A DNA stretch of 64,000 bases from Streptomyces beihaiensis (lineage in GTDB: Bacteria; Actinomycetota; Actinomycetes; Streptomycetales; Streptomycetaceae): contig NZ_JAPHNL010000277.1 in NCBI RefSeq assembly GCF_026274175.1, positions 1 through 64,000 on the forward strand, read 5' to 3'. The notes beneath the pieces are model-generated. The model had not been told where the DNA came from. It did no database searches and saw nothing but the letters and a program-made list of their open reading frames with translations. This document shows positions 34,103-43,018 of this stretch, piece after piece. Each line of letters starts with the position of its first letter. The first letter of the stretch is position 1. Made by a program: the position numbers and the translations under genes.

Positions 34103-35917
34103 ATGCAGCGCCACGAAATCAACTGGACGCCGCCCCCCGATGCGGTCGCGTCGGGGCAGCCGCGGCAGATCCGCCGCATCCTTTCCCTCTTCCGTCCCTA
34201 CCGCGCACGGCTCGCCCTCGTCGGTCTGCTCGTGTGCGCCGCCTCGCTCGTCACGGTCGCCACGCCCTTCCTGCTCCGCGAGATCCTCGACGTGGCCATC
34301 CCCGAGCGGCGCACCGGGCTGCTCACCCTGCTGGCCCTCGGGATGATCGCCAGTGCCGTCGTGACCAGCGTCTTCGGCGTGCTGCAGACTCTCATCTCCA
34401 CGACGGTCGGCCAGCGCGTCATGCACGACCTGCGCACTGCCGTCTACGGACGCCTGCAGAGCATGTCCCTCGCCTTCTTCACCAAGACCCGCACGGGCGA
34501 GGTCCAGTCACGCATCGCCAACGACATCGGCGGCATGCAGGCGACCGTGACCTCCACAGCGACCTCACTGGTCTCGAACGTGACGAGCGTGACCGCCACC
34601 ATCGTGGCGATGGTCGCCCTCGACTGGCGCCTCACGATCGTCTCCCTGCTCCTGTTGCCGGTCTTCGTCTGGATCAGCCGCCGTGTCGGGCGCGAGCGGA
34701 AGAAGATCGCCACACGCAGGCAGAAGCAGATGGCCGCGATGGCCGCCACCGTCACCGAGTCGCTCTCCGTGAGCGGCATCGTGCTCGGCCGCACCATGGG
34801 CCGCGCCGACTCGCTCACCGCGTCCTTCGCCGACGAGTCGGAGCAGCTGGTCGACCTTGAGGTCCGCTCCAACATGGCGGGCCGGTGGCGGATGGCTGTC
34901 ATCAGCATCGTCATGGCCGCGATGCCCGCCGTCATCTACTGGGCGGCCGGCATAGCCCTGCAACTCGGCGGGCCCACCATCTCCATCGGCACGCTCGTCG
35001 CGTTCGTGTCGCTGCAGCAGGGCCTGTTCCGCCCGACCGTGAGCCTGCTCCAGACCGGAGTGCAGATCCAGACCTCGCTCGCCCTGTTCCAGCGCATCTT
35101 CGAATACCTCGACCTGCCCGTCGACATCACTGAGCGGGACAACCCGGTGCGCCTCGACACCATCAAGGGCGACATCCGTTTCGAGGGTGTCGAGTTCCGC
35201 TACGACGCCGCCGACGAGCGGCACCGTCCGATCCTCGACGGCATCGACCTGACCGTGCCGGCGGGCAGCAGCCTCGCCGTCGTCGGCTCGACCGGCGCGG
35301 GCAAGTCCACGCTCAGTCACCTGGTGCCCCGGCTGTACGACGTCACGGGCGGCCGGGTGACCCTCGACGGGGTCGACGTACGTGATCTGGACTTCGACAC
35401 CCTCGCGCGCGCGGTCGGCGTCGTCTCGCAGGAGACCTATCTCTTCCATGCCTCGGTCGCCGAGAACCTGCGCTTCGCCAAGCCCGACGCGACCGACGAG
35501 GAGGTGTACGCCGCGGCCCGAGCGGCCCAGATCCACGACCACATCGCCTCGCTGCCCGACGGTTACGACACCGTGGTCGGCGAGCGCGGTCACCGCTTCT
35601 CCGGCGGCGAGAAGCAGCGCCTGGCGATCGCGCGCACCATTCTGCGGGACCCGCCGGTGCTCATCCTCGACGAGGCGACCAGTGCCCTGGACAACCGCAC
35701 GGAACGCGCCGTGCAGGAGGCCATCGACGCGCTGTCGGCCGACCGCACCACCCTGACCATCGCCCACCGGCTCTCCACGGTCCGTGGCGCGGACCAGATC
35801 GTCGTCCTGGACGGCGGACGGGTGGCCGAACGGGGCACGCACGAGGAGCTGCTCGCACTCGACGGTCGGTACGCGGCGCTGGTGCGGCGCGACACCCAGG
35901 TGGAGGCGGTGGTGTGA
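34103..35917 (+). CDS. ABC exporter half-transporter (homodimeric type)
   Basis: A 604-residue membrane-NBD fusion with six spans (about 35-310). The NBD is complete: Walker A VGSTGAGKSTLSHL, Q-loop VVSQETYLFH, signature FSGGEKQRLAIAR, Walker B VLILDEATSALD and switch His IAHRLST. Because every motif is canonical, it can work as a homodimer, unlike the pair at 25935-29545. AGGAGG precedes the ATG at 34103 (MQRHEINWTPPP). Divergent MarR plus the intergenic dyad suggest drug- or metabolite-inducible export. Confidence 0.92.
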   Translation: MQRHEINWTPPPDAVASGQPRQIRRILSLFRPYRARLALVGLLVCAASLVTVATPFLLREILDVAIPERRTGLLTLLALGMIASAVVTSVFGVLQTLISTTVGQRVMHDLRTAVYGRLQSMSLAFFTKTRTGEVQSRIANDIGGMQATVTSTATSLVSNVTSVTATIVAMVALDWRLTIVSLLLLPVFVWISRRVGRERKKIATRRQKQMAAMAATVTESLSVSGIVLGRTMGRADSLTASFADESEQLVDLEVRSNMAGRWRMAVISIVMAAMPAVIYWAAGIALQLGGPTISIGTLVAFVSLQQGLFRPTVSLLQTGVQIQTSLALFQRIFEYLDLPVDITERDNPVRLDTIKGDIRFEGVEFRYDAADERHRPILDGIDLTVPAGSSLAVVGSTGAGKSTLSHLVPRLYDVTGGRVTLDGVDVRDLDFDTLARAVGVVSQETYLFHASVAENLRFAKPDATDEEVYAAARAAQIHDHIASLPDGYDTVVGERGHRFSGGEKQRLAIARTILRDPPVLILDEATSALDNRTERAVQEAIDALSADRTTLTIAHRLSTVRGADQIVVLDGGRVAERGTHEELLALDGRYAALVRRDTQVEAVV

Positions 35918-35989
35918 GCCCCGAGTGGGGGAAGGGAGCGGGTGGCACGCTGACCCACCTGGGGCAGTCCCGGCCGTTGAGATGAAAAT

Positions 35990-36030
35990 ATGCCGGGTTT
36001 GTCCGGTAAGGGGCGTTACCTTTCCGGCAT
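35990..36030 (+). promoter_or_regulatory. nested hairpin that would hide the mltG start codon
   Basis: Outer arms ATGCCGG (35990-35996) and CCGGCAT (36024-36030) enclose inner arms GGTAA (36005-36009) and TTACC (36016-36020). The right outer arm contains the first two bases of the mltG ATG (36029), and the likely ribosome site AAGGGG lies partly in the inner loop. In RNA this could block initiation. An in-frame ATG at 35990 is an alternative start located in the left arm. Confidence 0.45.
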
Positions 36031-36865
36031 GCTGAACGAGACTCCGCGACGGAGCACCATCCGACTCACGCCCAGAGGCCGTATCGCCCTCATCGCGACC
36101 GGGGCCGTCGTGGCGGCCACCGCCGTCGCGGTGCCGCTGACGCTGTCAGGTGACGACGGGGGGCGGCCGAAGGCGCTGACCATTCCGGAGGGCTGGCGCT
36201 CGGGCCAGGTCTACGAGGCTGTGGACAAGGCGCTCGGAGTGGCGCCCGGCACCACCAGGAAGGCTGTGCCCAAGGCGGGCCTCAAGCTTCCGGGGGACGC
36301 CGGCGGAAACCCCGAGGGCTACCTCTTCCCGGCGACCTATCCGCTCAACGACAAGTCGACGCCGACAACGCTCCTTTCGTACATGGTCAACACGGCCAAC
36401 AAGAAGTTCCAGGCAGCCAAGACCACGGCGGGCGCCGACCTCAACGCCGTGAACCTGTACCAGACCGTCACCATCGCGAGCATCGTGGAGGCGGAGGCGG
36501 ACAACGTGGCGGACATGGGCAAGGTCGCCCGCGTCATCTACAACCGACTCGACCACGGAATGCCGTTGCAGATGGACTCGACGCTCAACTACGCGCTGGG
36601 CCGTTCCACCGTGCGCACCAGCGCCAAGGACACCAAGAAGGACAACCCGTACAACACCTATACGCGGATGGGTCTGCCGCCGTCGCCCATCGGTAACCCG
36701 GGTGAACAGGCCATGAAGGCGGCCGAGCACCCCACGCCCGGAAACTGGCTGTACTTCGTGACCGTGAAGCCGGGCGACACCCGGTTCACCGCGGACTTCG
36801 CCGAACACCAGAGGAACGTGGCCGAGTTCAACAAGAACCACGCCGCCGCGAAGGCTTCCAGCTGA
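36029..36865 (+). CDS. mltG: endolytic transglycosylase MltG-like (YceG family)
   Basis: Cleaves nascent glycan strands within the chain at the membrane, setting strand length during elongation. The 278-residue protein has one N-terminal span (17-40), a LysM-like region and the YceG domain with NPEGYLFPATY (94-104) and SIVEAEA (151-157), where Glu154 is the likely catalytic residue, then YNRLDHGMPLQMDSTLNYAL and GLPPSPIGNPG. It is shorter than the main actinobacterial MltG, which carries a long disordered N-terminus, so it is probably a second copy. The start at 36029 sits in a potential hairpin; an in-frame ATG at 35990 would add 13 residues. Confidence 0.9.
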   Translation: MLNETPRRSTIRLTPRGRIALIATGAVVAATAVAVPLTLSGDDGGRPKALTIPEGWRSGQVYEAVDKALGVAPGTTRKAVPKAGLKLPGDAGGNPEGYLFPATYPLNDKSTPTTLLSYMVNTANKKFQAAKTTAGADLNAVNLYQTVTIASIVEAEADNVADMGKVARVIYNRLDHGMPLQMDSTLNYALGRSTVRTSAKDTKKDNPYNTYTRMGLPPSPIGNPGEQAMKAAEHPTPGNWLYFVTVKPGDTRFTADFAEHQRNVAEFNKNHAAAKASS

Positions 36866-36877
36866 GCCGAGGCGGAC

Positions 36878-38020
36878 TCACGCCACCGCCGTCACGGGAG
36901 TCTCCGCGGCCGTAGGAGCCGGCACAGGGGCCGGGTCCCGCGCGAGCCTGCGGCGAATGTCGTGGACGGCCGCGCGCCCGGCGCGGCTGGCGCCGATGGT
37001 GCTCGCCGACGGGCCGTACCCCACGAGGTGGACGCGCGGGTCGAGCGCCGTGCGGGTTCCCTCCATCCGGATGCCGCCGCCCGCCCCGCGCAGTCGCAGC
37101 GGCGCGAGGTGGTCGAGCGCGGGGCGGAATCCGGTGGCCCAGAGGATGACGTCGGCCGCGATGTCACGCCCGTCGTCCCAGGCCACGCCGGTCGGGGTGA
37201 CGCGGTCGAACATCGGCAAGCGGTCGAGGGTCCCGTCGGCGCGCGCGGCGCGGATGGTGTCGTTCACCGCAAGCCCGGTCACCGAGACGACGCTCAGGGG
37301 CGTGAGCCCCTGCCGTACCCGTTCCTCGACCAGCGCGACGGCGGCGCGGCCGCGTTCCTCGTCGAAGGGGCCCTCGCGGAACACGGGCGGCCTGCGCGTC
37401 ACCCAGGTCGTCTCGGCGGCGTGCGGGGCGATCTCCAGCAGATGCTGAGTGCCGGACGCCCCGCCGCCCACCACCACGACCCGCTTTCCGGCGAACGCGT
37501 CGGGCCCCGGGTACTGGGCGGTGTGCAGCTGCCGCCCGCGAAAGGTCTCCTGCCCGGGGTAGCGTGGCCAGAACGGCCGGTCCCACGTCCCGGTCGCGTT
37601 GATGAGCGAGCGCGTCGTCCACACCCCGTCCGAGCTCTCGACGAGCAGCCGCCCATCGCCCGCCTCGCGCACCTTGCGCACATCGACCGGCCTGCGGACG
37701 CGCAGGTCGAACGCCTCCTCGTACGCCGAGAAGTACTCACCGACGACCTGCGAGGAGGGGCGGGCGGGGTCCGCCCCGGTGAGCTCCATGCCCGGCAGGG
37801 AGTGCATCCCGTGCACCTTGGCGTACGTGAGCGACGGCCAGCGGAACTGCCAGGCGCCGCCCGGCCGGGGCGCATGGTCGAGGACGACGAAGTCGCGCCC
37901 CGGCTCGAACCCCGTGCGGCGCAGGTGGTATGCGGCGGACAAGCCCGCCTGACCGGCGCCGACGACCACCACATCGACCTGCCGCGCGTCCGTGTCGCTC
38001 TGCCGCTCCATGTGATTCAC
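36878..38020 (-). CDS. flavin-containing monooxygenase-like oxidoreductase
   Basis: A 380-residue two-dinucleotide-binding flavoprotein. FAD motif VVVVGAGQAGLSAAYHL (15-31), the FMO-region WPSLTYAKVHG, and the NADPH motif VVVVGGGASGTQHLLE near residue 180, with ILWATGFRPALDHL near the C-terminus (the ATG motif of FMO/BVMO relatives). GTG at 38020 and ATG at 38011 are both possible starts. It diverges from the yjbQ-type gene. N- or S-oxygenation is the usual chemistry; the substrate cannot be named. Confidence 0.87.
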   Translation of the reverse strand: MNHMERQSDTDARQVDVVVVGAGQAGLSAAYHLRRTGFEPGRDFVVLDHAPRPGGAWQFRWPSLTYAKVHGMHSLPGMELTGADPARPSSQVVGEYFSAYEEAFDLRVRRPVDVRKVREAGDGRLLVESSDGVWTTRSLINATGTWDRPFWPRYPGQETFRGRQLHTAQYPGPDAFAGKRVVVVGGGASGTQHLLEIAPHAAETTWVTRRPPVFREGPFDEERGRAAVALVEERVRQGLTPLSVVSVTGLAVNDTIRAARADGTLDRLPMFDRVTPTGVAWDDGRDIAADVILWATGFRPALDHLAPLRLRGAGGGIRMEGTRTALDPRVHLVGYGPSASTIGASRAGRAAVHDIRRRLARDPAPVPAPTAAETPVTAVA

Positions 38021-38035
38021 ACTGCTGCCAACTGC

Positions 38036-38058
38036 GCGGGAACCGAGAAACTTCCCGC
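38036..38058. promoter_or_regulatory. inverted repeat in the FMO/YjbQ divergent region
   Basis: GCGGGAA (38036-38042) and TTCCCGC (38052-38058) form a seven-base inverted repeat with a nine-base spacer, 16 bases upstream of the monooxygenase start. It may be an operator; no regulator is adjacent, and in GC-rich DNA such a repeat is only modest evidence. Confidence 0.3.
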
Positions 38059-38114
38059 CCCGACCGGCCGACGCCGGTCAGCCCCGACGCCAGCCGGTGC
38101 GCGAGAATGCCCTC

Positions 38115-38537
38115 ATGTCTGATGCCTTCACGACGCGCGTCCTGAACGTCACCACCGGCTCCAGCGAACAGGTCGTCGACCTCACCCGCGACTGCGAGTC
38201 GTTCCTGGGCGAAGCAGCCCAGGGGCGTGACGGCCTCCTCAACATCTTCGTCCCGCACGCCACCGCGGGCGTCGCCGTCATCGAGACGGGCGCCGGCAGC
38301 GACGACGACCTCCTCGCCACCCTCCACACCCTCCTCCCGGCGGACGACCGCTGGCAGCACCGCCACGGCACACCCGGCCACGGCCGCGACCACGTCCTCC
38401 CGGCGATCGTGCCACCGCACGCCACGCTGCCGGTGGTGGCGGGCCGCCTCGAGCTGGGGACGTGGCAGTCGGTGTGCCTGGTCGACACGAACAAGGACAA
38501 CCCGCGGCGCCAGGTCCGGCTGTCGTTCCTCGCGTGA
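38115..38537 (+). CDS. YjbQ family protein (UPF0047)
   Basis: A 140-residue single-domain protein with all UPF0047 hallmarks: NIFVPHATAGVAVIETG, then WQHRHGTPGHGRDHVLPAI and ELGTWQSVCLVD. The conserved His residues lie in a trimeric beta-barrel. Members have weak thiamine-phosphate-synthase-like activity in vitro, and the physiological role is unsettled. The ATG at 38115 (MSDAFTTRVLNV) matches the family N-terminus; there is no clear ribosome site, so a leaderless message is possible. It diverges from the monooxygenase. Confidence 0.9.
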   Translation: MSDAFTTRVLNVTTGSSEQVVDLTRDCESFLGEAAQGRDGLLNIFVPHATAGVAVIETGAGSDDDLLATLHTLLPADDRWQHRHGTPGHGRDHVLPAIVPPHATLPVVAGRLELGTWQSVCLVDTNKDNPRRQVRLSFLA

Positions 38538-38611
38538 CCGGGTCCCGACACGTCAGGAAGGCATCAAAGTCCCGTTCGGAACGCATACTTGTGATGCGGG
38601 GAGGTCCCGCG

Positions 38612-39169
38612 ATGCTGTCCGAGAGGTGCGGCGCGGTGAGTGGTGGGGGCCAGGAGTTGGGCAAGACAGAGGTGCGGCTGCGGTGGGATCCGAGCCCGTG
38701 GGGGGAGGCGCCCCGGCATCTTGACATCATCGCCGCCGCCTACCCGGCGGACGACCCTTACGGGCGGCCGATGAACGTCGTGCACTACGACAGCCGTTCG
38801 CCGGACGGGACCATCACCATGAAGCGGCACAGCCAGACCGGCATGGGCCTCGGCTTCGTCGAGGTGATGGTGCTGGAGTTCGAGCGCATGTCGGCCGCTT
38901 ACGGCCGGGTCGTGGTCGGTGTGGCCATCCACCAGAACGACGGGCCCCGGGCCTTCGGTGACATCTCCAACGCCGGTGTCCAGGTCGTGGAGGGGTACCG
39001 GAAACTGCTGGAGGACGACTTCTCGGGAGTCGCCGACGCGACGGCCGCGACCGTGGCGGAGTTCACCAGGGGCGCGACCGGGGAGTGGGAGCTGCATGAG
39101 CTGATCCGGGGCTTCGACAGCGACCCGGTTCTCTTCATGTCGGAAATGGGCAGCCGTCCGACCACGTGA
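38612..39169 (+). CDS. TerD-like tellurium/stress-resistance family protein
   Basis: A 185-residue protein whose core reads LGKTEVRLRWDPSPWGEAP near residue 16, LDIIAAAYPADDPYG and GDISNAGVQVVEGY, resembling the calcium-binding TerD fold (VRLxWD at the N-terminus, acidic loops, small-residue turns). It lacks the usual close run of ter genes; it stands alone after the yjbQ-type gene. GGGGAGG lies seven bases before the ATG at 38612, and a dyad CGTTC-G-GAACG is at 38573-38583 in its promoter region. TerD paralogues are common in Streptomyces and are linked to calcium-dependent development and envelope stress. The fold assignment is good; the role is inference. Confidence 0.7.
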   Translation: MLSERCGAVSGGGQELGKTEVRLRWDPSPWGEAPRHLDIIAAAYPADDPYGRPMNVVHYDSRSPDGTITMKRHSQTGMGLGFVEVMVLEFERMSAAYGRVVVGVAIHQNDGPRAFGDISNAGVQVVEGYRKLLEDDFSGVADATAATVAEFTRGATGEWELHELIRGFDSDPVLFMSEMGSRPTT

Positions 39170-39627
<458 letters not shown>

Positions 39628-41607
39628 TCAGGCCACCGCGAGCGCGTGGACGGTCGGGGCGGTCGGCGGTGCCGGTGCGCGGCCGGTTCGCAGCTCGTGC
39701 AGGAGCTCCCGGGTGAGGGCCACCCCGGCGGGGGCACCGAGCGCCTTCGCGTCGGCGAGCACCCGGCTGGCTCTGCGCCACGCCTTGGACTTGTTGCCGC
39801 GGAGGTGGTCGATGAGCGCGAGGGCGTACCCCGTCGTGCACCGGACCCACAGGTCGTCCCGGGCCGCCGGATCGCTGAGGGCGCGGCGCAGGCACGCGCG
39901 GGCGCGAGCGGGATCGGAGCGCGCCTCGTTGCAGGCGAGGACGGCGCGGCTGATCGCGGCCGCGGGCCCGCGCAGGGGGCGCCGGGAGGCGAACAGCACG
40001 GCGTCCTCGAGGTGGCTGACGGCCCGGTCCCGGTCGCCGGCCAGCGCGTAGTGGATGCCGAGGGCGTCGGAGATCTGGCCGAGCAGGCCGAGGTCGTTCT
40101 CCGCGACGGCCGCCCGGGACGCCTCTCCCAGGACGAGCGGCGCCTCCGGGCGGCCCAGGCGCGCGGCGAGCCAGCCCTCCAGCCACAGCGCGGCCGCGGG
40201 CACGGTGACCTGTTCGTGACGGGCCGTCCGGAGCAGGCCGCGCACCAGGGCGTGCCCGGTGGCCGGATGCCCGCACACGCCCCACCAGAACCACAGGTCG
40301 ACCGCGAGCGCGAGGGCGTCCTCGACACGGCCCCCGTGCACCGTGCTCCGCACGAGCGCCGCGCGCAGATCGGTCGCGCAGCCGCGCAGCAGGTCGAGGG
40401 CGACGGTCGGGTGGCCGCTGTACCAGAGGTCGGCGGCCGCGTCGCCGAGGCTGCACTGCCAGGCGAAGTGCCGGTCGACGGCGGTCGGCCACTCGGCCGC
40501 CGCCCGCAGACAGCCCCGCCCGAAGTCGCGGCAGGCCGGGTTCATCCGGTAGCGGACGGGGACCACGCCGCCCGGGTCCTTCGCCGCTTCCAGGACGGAC
40601 ATCGTGGCGAGCCGCGACAGCACGGACGGCACACGTGCCGTCGGAACGTCCAGGCTCTGGCAGACGAACATGGCGGCGGCCTCGTCGAACTCGCCCGCGA
40701 ACACACTCGCCCTGGCCCACACGATGCGCTCGTCCCGTTCCAGGTGCCCGTAGACCGCACCCGCCGCCCGGTCCATCGAGCGGTGCCGCGCCGGGCCCTC
40801 CCGCTCGTCGTCGCGCAGCCACCCCACTCCGGTGGCCAGCAGCGCAGCCACCTCCGCGACGGACCGTCGTCGCGTCTGGCGCGCGGCGAGCTCCAGCGCC
40901 AGCGGCACGCCGCCGGTCCGCCGGCACACATCGGCGACGCAGTCGTCGCCCGCCGACGGCGTCAGGCTCCCGCCCCACCGCCGCGCCCCCTCCATGAACA
41001 TCCGCACGGCGGGTCCGTGCACGGCGGCGTCGACCCGCTCCGGCCCGTCCGCCCGCTCCGCCCCTTCGAGTCCGTCACCCTCATACATCGGCAACGGACC
41101 CAACCGCACCACCTGCTCCTGACCGACCCCCAACGGTTGCCGCGCGGTCACCAGGACGACCAACTCAGGGTGTGTCTCCAGCAGTTCCCGTACGAACCCG
41201 ATGCAGGCCAGGCGCACCGGGTCGGCGTCGTCGAGGAGCAGCAGACCCCGTCCGCCGCGCCCGCCCCGCCACTCGGCGAGCGCTGTCCGCACCCTGTCCT
41301 CGGCCGCTGCCGAGGCCCCGGTGGACGTCGCCGCCGCGTCAGGCTCCGGTGTGGACATCGCCGCCGCCTCAGGCTCCGGTTCCGGCCACAGGCGCAGCCG
41401 CAGCACCTCGCCGTCGAAGTGGTCCGCCGCCTCCCGGGCCAAGGCGCTCTTGCCGATGCCCGCGGCGCCCGTGACGGTCACCAGCGCCTGGGAGCACAGG
41501 AGTTCGTTCACCGTGCGCAGGTCCTCGCCGCGCCCGATCAGGCGCGTCCGGTGCGCGTCGTCCCCCGCCCGCCGTGGACCGGGGAGTCGGCCCGTCAGCC
41601 GATCCAT
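39628..41607 (-). CDS. STAND-class ATPase/regulator without DNA-binding domain
   Basis: A 659-residue protein resembling LuxR/AfsR-type STAND ATPases. P-loop VTGAAGIGKSALA (near 45-57), Walker B GLLLLDDAD near 121, an ATR-type sensor VTARQPLGVG, GGVPLALELAAR near 238, then TPR-like helical repeats to the C-terminus. No helix-turn-helix is present at either end, so it would act by protein contacts or need a partner. Between Walker A and B is a Pro/Glu/Ala-rich insert coded in part by a perfect-length 30-base duplication (41321-41380). GGGAAAG precedes the ATG at 41607. No neighbour suggests its target. Confidence 0.8.
   Translation of the reverse strand: MDRLTGRLPGPRRAGDDAHRTRLIGRGEDLRTVNELLCSQALVTVTGAAGIGKSALAREAADHFDGEVLRLRLWPEPEPEAAAMSTPEPDAAATSTGASAAAEDRVRTALAEWRGGRGGRGLLLLDDADPVRLACIGFVRELLETHPELVVLVTARQPLGVGQEQVVRLGPLPMYEGDGLEGAERADGPERVDAAVHGPAVRMFMEGARRWGGSLTPSAGDDCVADVCRRTGGVPLALELAARQTRRRSVAEVAALLATGVGWLRDDEREGPARHRSMDRAAGAVYGHLERDERIVWARASVFAGEFDEAAAMFVCQSLDVPTARVPSVLSRLATMSVLEAAKDPGGVVPVRYRMNPACRDFGRGCLRAAAEWPTAVDRHFAWQCSLGDAAADLWYSGHPTVALDLLRGCATDLRAALVRSTVHGGRVEDALALAVDLWFWWGVCGHPATGHALVRGLLRTARHEQVTVPAAALWLEGWLAARLGRPEAPLVLGEASRAAVAENDLGLLGQISDALGIHYALAGDRDRAVSHLEDAVLFASRRPLRGPAAAISRAVLACNEARSDPARARACLRRALSDPAARDDLWVRCTTGYALALIDHLRGNKSKAWRRASRVLADAKALGAPAGVALTRELLHELRTGRAPAPPTAPTVHALAVA
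41321..41380. repeat. 30-base tandem duplication inside the STAND ATPase gene
   Basis: Copies at 41321-41350 and 41351-41380 are 28/30 identical (unit begins GTGGAC and ends GGCTCCGGT on the + strand). In frame they code for ten-residue repeats in the low-complexity linker. A recent duplication; it should keep frame and mainly alter linker length. Confidence 0.85.
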
Positions 41608-41824
41608 CGCTTTCCCGCCCGTCTCGTACCGGATGACCGTCGGCCTCTCGTGGGAGCTGACGTCCCGCCATCTTCAACTGCAGAGACGTTCCTGCACCGC
41701 GAACGCCCAGAAATCCAAACGCCCGGGCCCGGCTGTGGTAACGCGCGGCCGGGATTCGGCAACTGGACGAGTGACCGGACGGCGTGACCGGACGGCCTCG
41801 GCGGGGCGGCCTCGGCGGGAGGGC

Positions 41825-42472
41825 TCAGCCCACCAGGTGTGCCGAGACCACCACGTTTCCCTTGTAGCGCTGCCGGGCGTGGTCGAAGCCGCCGCCGCAG
41901 GTGATGAGGCGCAGCTCGGGGCGGCCGGTGTCCGCGTAGACCTTGTCGTCGGGGAAGTGGGCGGCGGAGTAGACGTCGATCCGGTCGATCGAGAAGTGCG
42001 CGGTGCGGCCGTCGGCGCGGGTGACCGCGACCTTCATGCCGGGCTTGAGGGCGCCGAGATCGTAGAAGACGGCGGGGCCGGTGGGGATGTCGACGTGTCC
42101 CGCGATGATCGCGGTGCCACGGGTTCCGGGCGAGGGGCCGCCGGCCCACCAGCCCGCCAGGTTCTTGTCGTCCTCGGGCGGCGCGGCCAGACGCCCGTCG
42201 TCGTCGAGCGCGAGTCTCGTGAGGGGCGCGTCCACGTGGATGGCCGGGACGGTGACCCGCAGCGGCTTCGAGGCGGGCAGCGGCGCGGCGGCGCTCGCGG
42301 CGTGCGCGGAGCCCCGGCCGGTGTGCTGCGCCGCCGCGCTCGGCTGGGGAGGGCCCGACGGCCGTTCGGCGACGGTGAACGCGAACGCCACGGTGCCGGT
42401 CACGGCCAGCACGAGCCCCCTGAAGAACCGGCCGGCGAGCGACGGCCTGCGGACCTGAAGATCGGTGGCCAC
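41825..42472 (-). CDS. class F sortase
   Basis: Membrane-anchored transpeptidase that cuts a C-terminal sorting signal and attaches proteins to the wall. The 215-residue protein has an N-terminal span (16-35), a Pro/Ser/Ala linker, then the sortase barrel: catalytic His126 (IIAGHVDIP), Cys192 (LITCGGGFD) and a basic residue in HARQRYKGNVVV (Arg200 region). Class F is inferred from length, the TLTC-like LITCGG site and the actinobacterial source. The GTG at 42472 has GGAGGGAACGGGTC upstream. It lies 81 bases downstream of a gene for an exported protein with a C-terminal span, probably its partner. Confidence 0.88.
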   Translation of the reverse strand: MATDLQVRRPSLAGRFFRGLVLAVTGTVAFAFTVAERPSGPPQPSAAAQHTGRGSAHAASAAAPLPASKPLRVTVPAIHVDAPLTRLALDDDGRLAAPPEDDKNLAGWWAGGPSPGTRGTAIIAGHVDIPTGPAVFYDLGALKPGMKVAVTRADGRTAHFSIDRIDVYSAAHFPDDKVYADTGRPELRLITCGGGFDHARQRYKGNVVVSAHLVG

Positions 42473-42553
42473 GACCCGTTCCCTCCGTGGGACGCGCGCC
42501 CCGCCGTGCCGCGGCGCACACACGGCGGCAGGGCGGAGCGCGGTGCGTGCGTG

Positions 42554-43018
42554 TCAGTGCTGGCGGCTGTGGCCCCGGCGGCGTACGGCGAAACCCGCGG
42601 CGGCCGCGACGGCGAGGCCGCCCACGGCGGCCAGGGCGGGGACACCGGCCGGGTCGGTGCTCGTGGAGCCGGTACCGGTGTGCATGGCGCCGCTGGGCTT
42701 CTTGCTCGCGGGTGGCGTGGAACTCGGCGACGTCGGTTTCATGCTCTGGTCGCCGCAGGCGCGCTGGGCCTGCGAGGCGAGCGAGTCGGCCTTCTGCTTG
42801 AGCTGGTCGACGTTGTCGCGTTCCGCCTTCCCGGGGTGGCCACCGTCGTCGATCGTCTTCTGGTAGTCGGCGAGGGCCGACTTGTAGTCGGACTCGGCCT
42901 TCTGCGCGGCCGCGGTGGCCGGGTCGCACTGGCTGTCGGACGCCGAGGCGAGGGGAGCGGTGAACAGAAGAGCGGTGCCGGCGAGGACGGTGCCGGTGGC
43001 TATCTTCAGCGTACGCAT
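42554..43018 (-). CDS. exported, C-terminally membrane-anchored surface protein
   Basis: A 154-residue protein with a signal peptide (MRTLKIATGTVLAGTALLFT, cleavage near ASA-SD). A helical region of about 65 residues has two Cys (QCDP and RACGD) that could pair. A Ser/Thr/Pro/Lys stalk follows, then a C-terminal hydrophobic span AALAAVGGLAVAAAAGFAV-type with the basic tail RRRGHSRQH. No LPxTG or LAxTG is present before the span, although DPAGVPA is nearby. GGAGGTTCTCCCG precedes the ATG at 43018. Upstream of the class F sortase in the same direction, so the two probably work together, but sortase processing is not proven. Confidence 0.8.
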   Translation of the reverse strand: MRTLKIATGTVLAGTALLFTAPLASASDSQCDPATAAAQKAESDYKSALADYQKTIDDGGHPGKAERDNVDQLKQKADSLASQAQRACGDQSMKPTSPSSTPPASKKPSGAMHTGTGSTSTDPAGVPALAAVGGLAVAAAAGFAVRRRGHSRQH

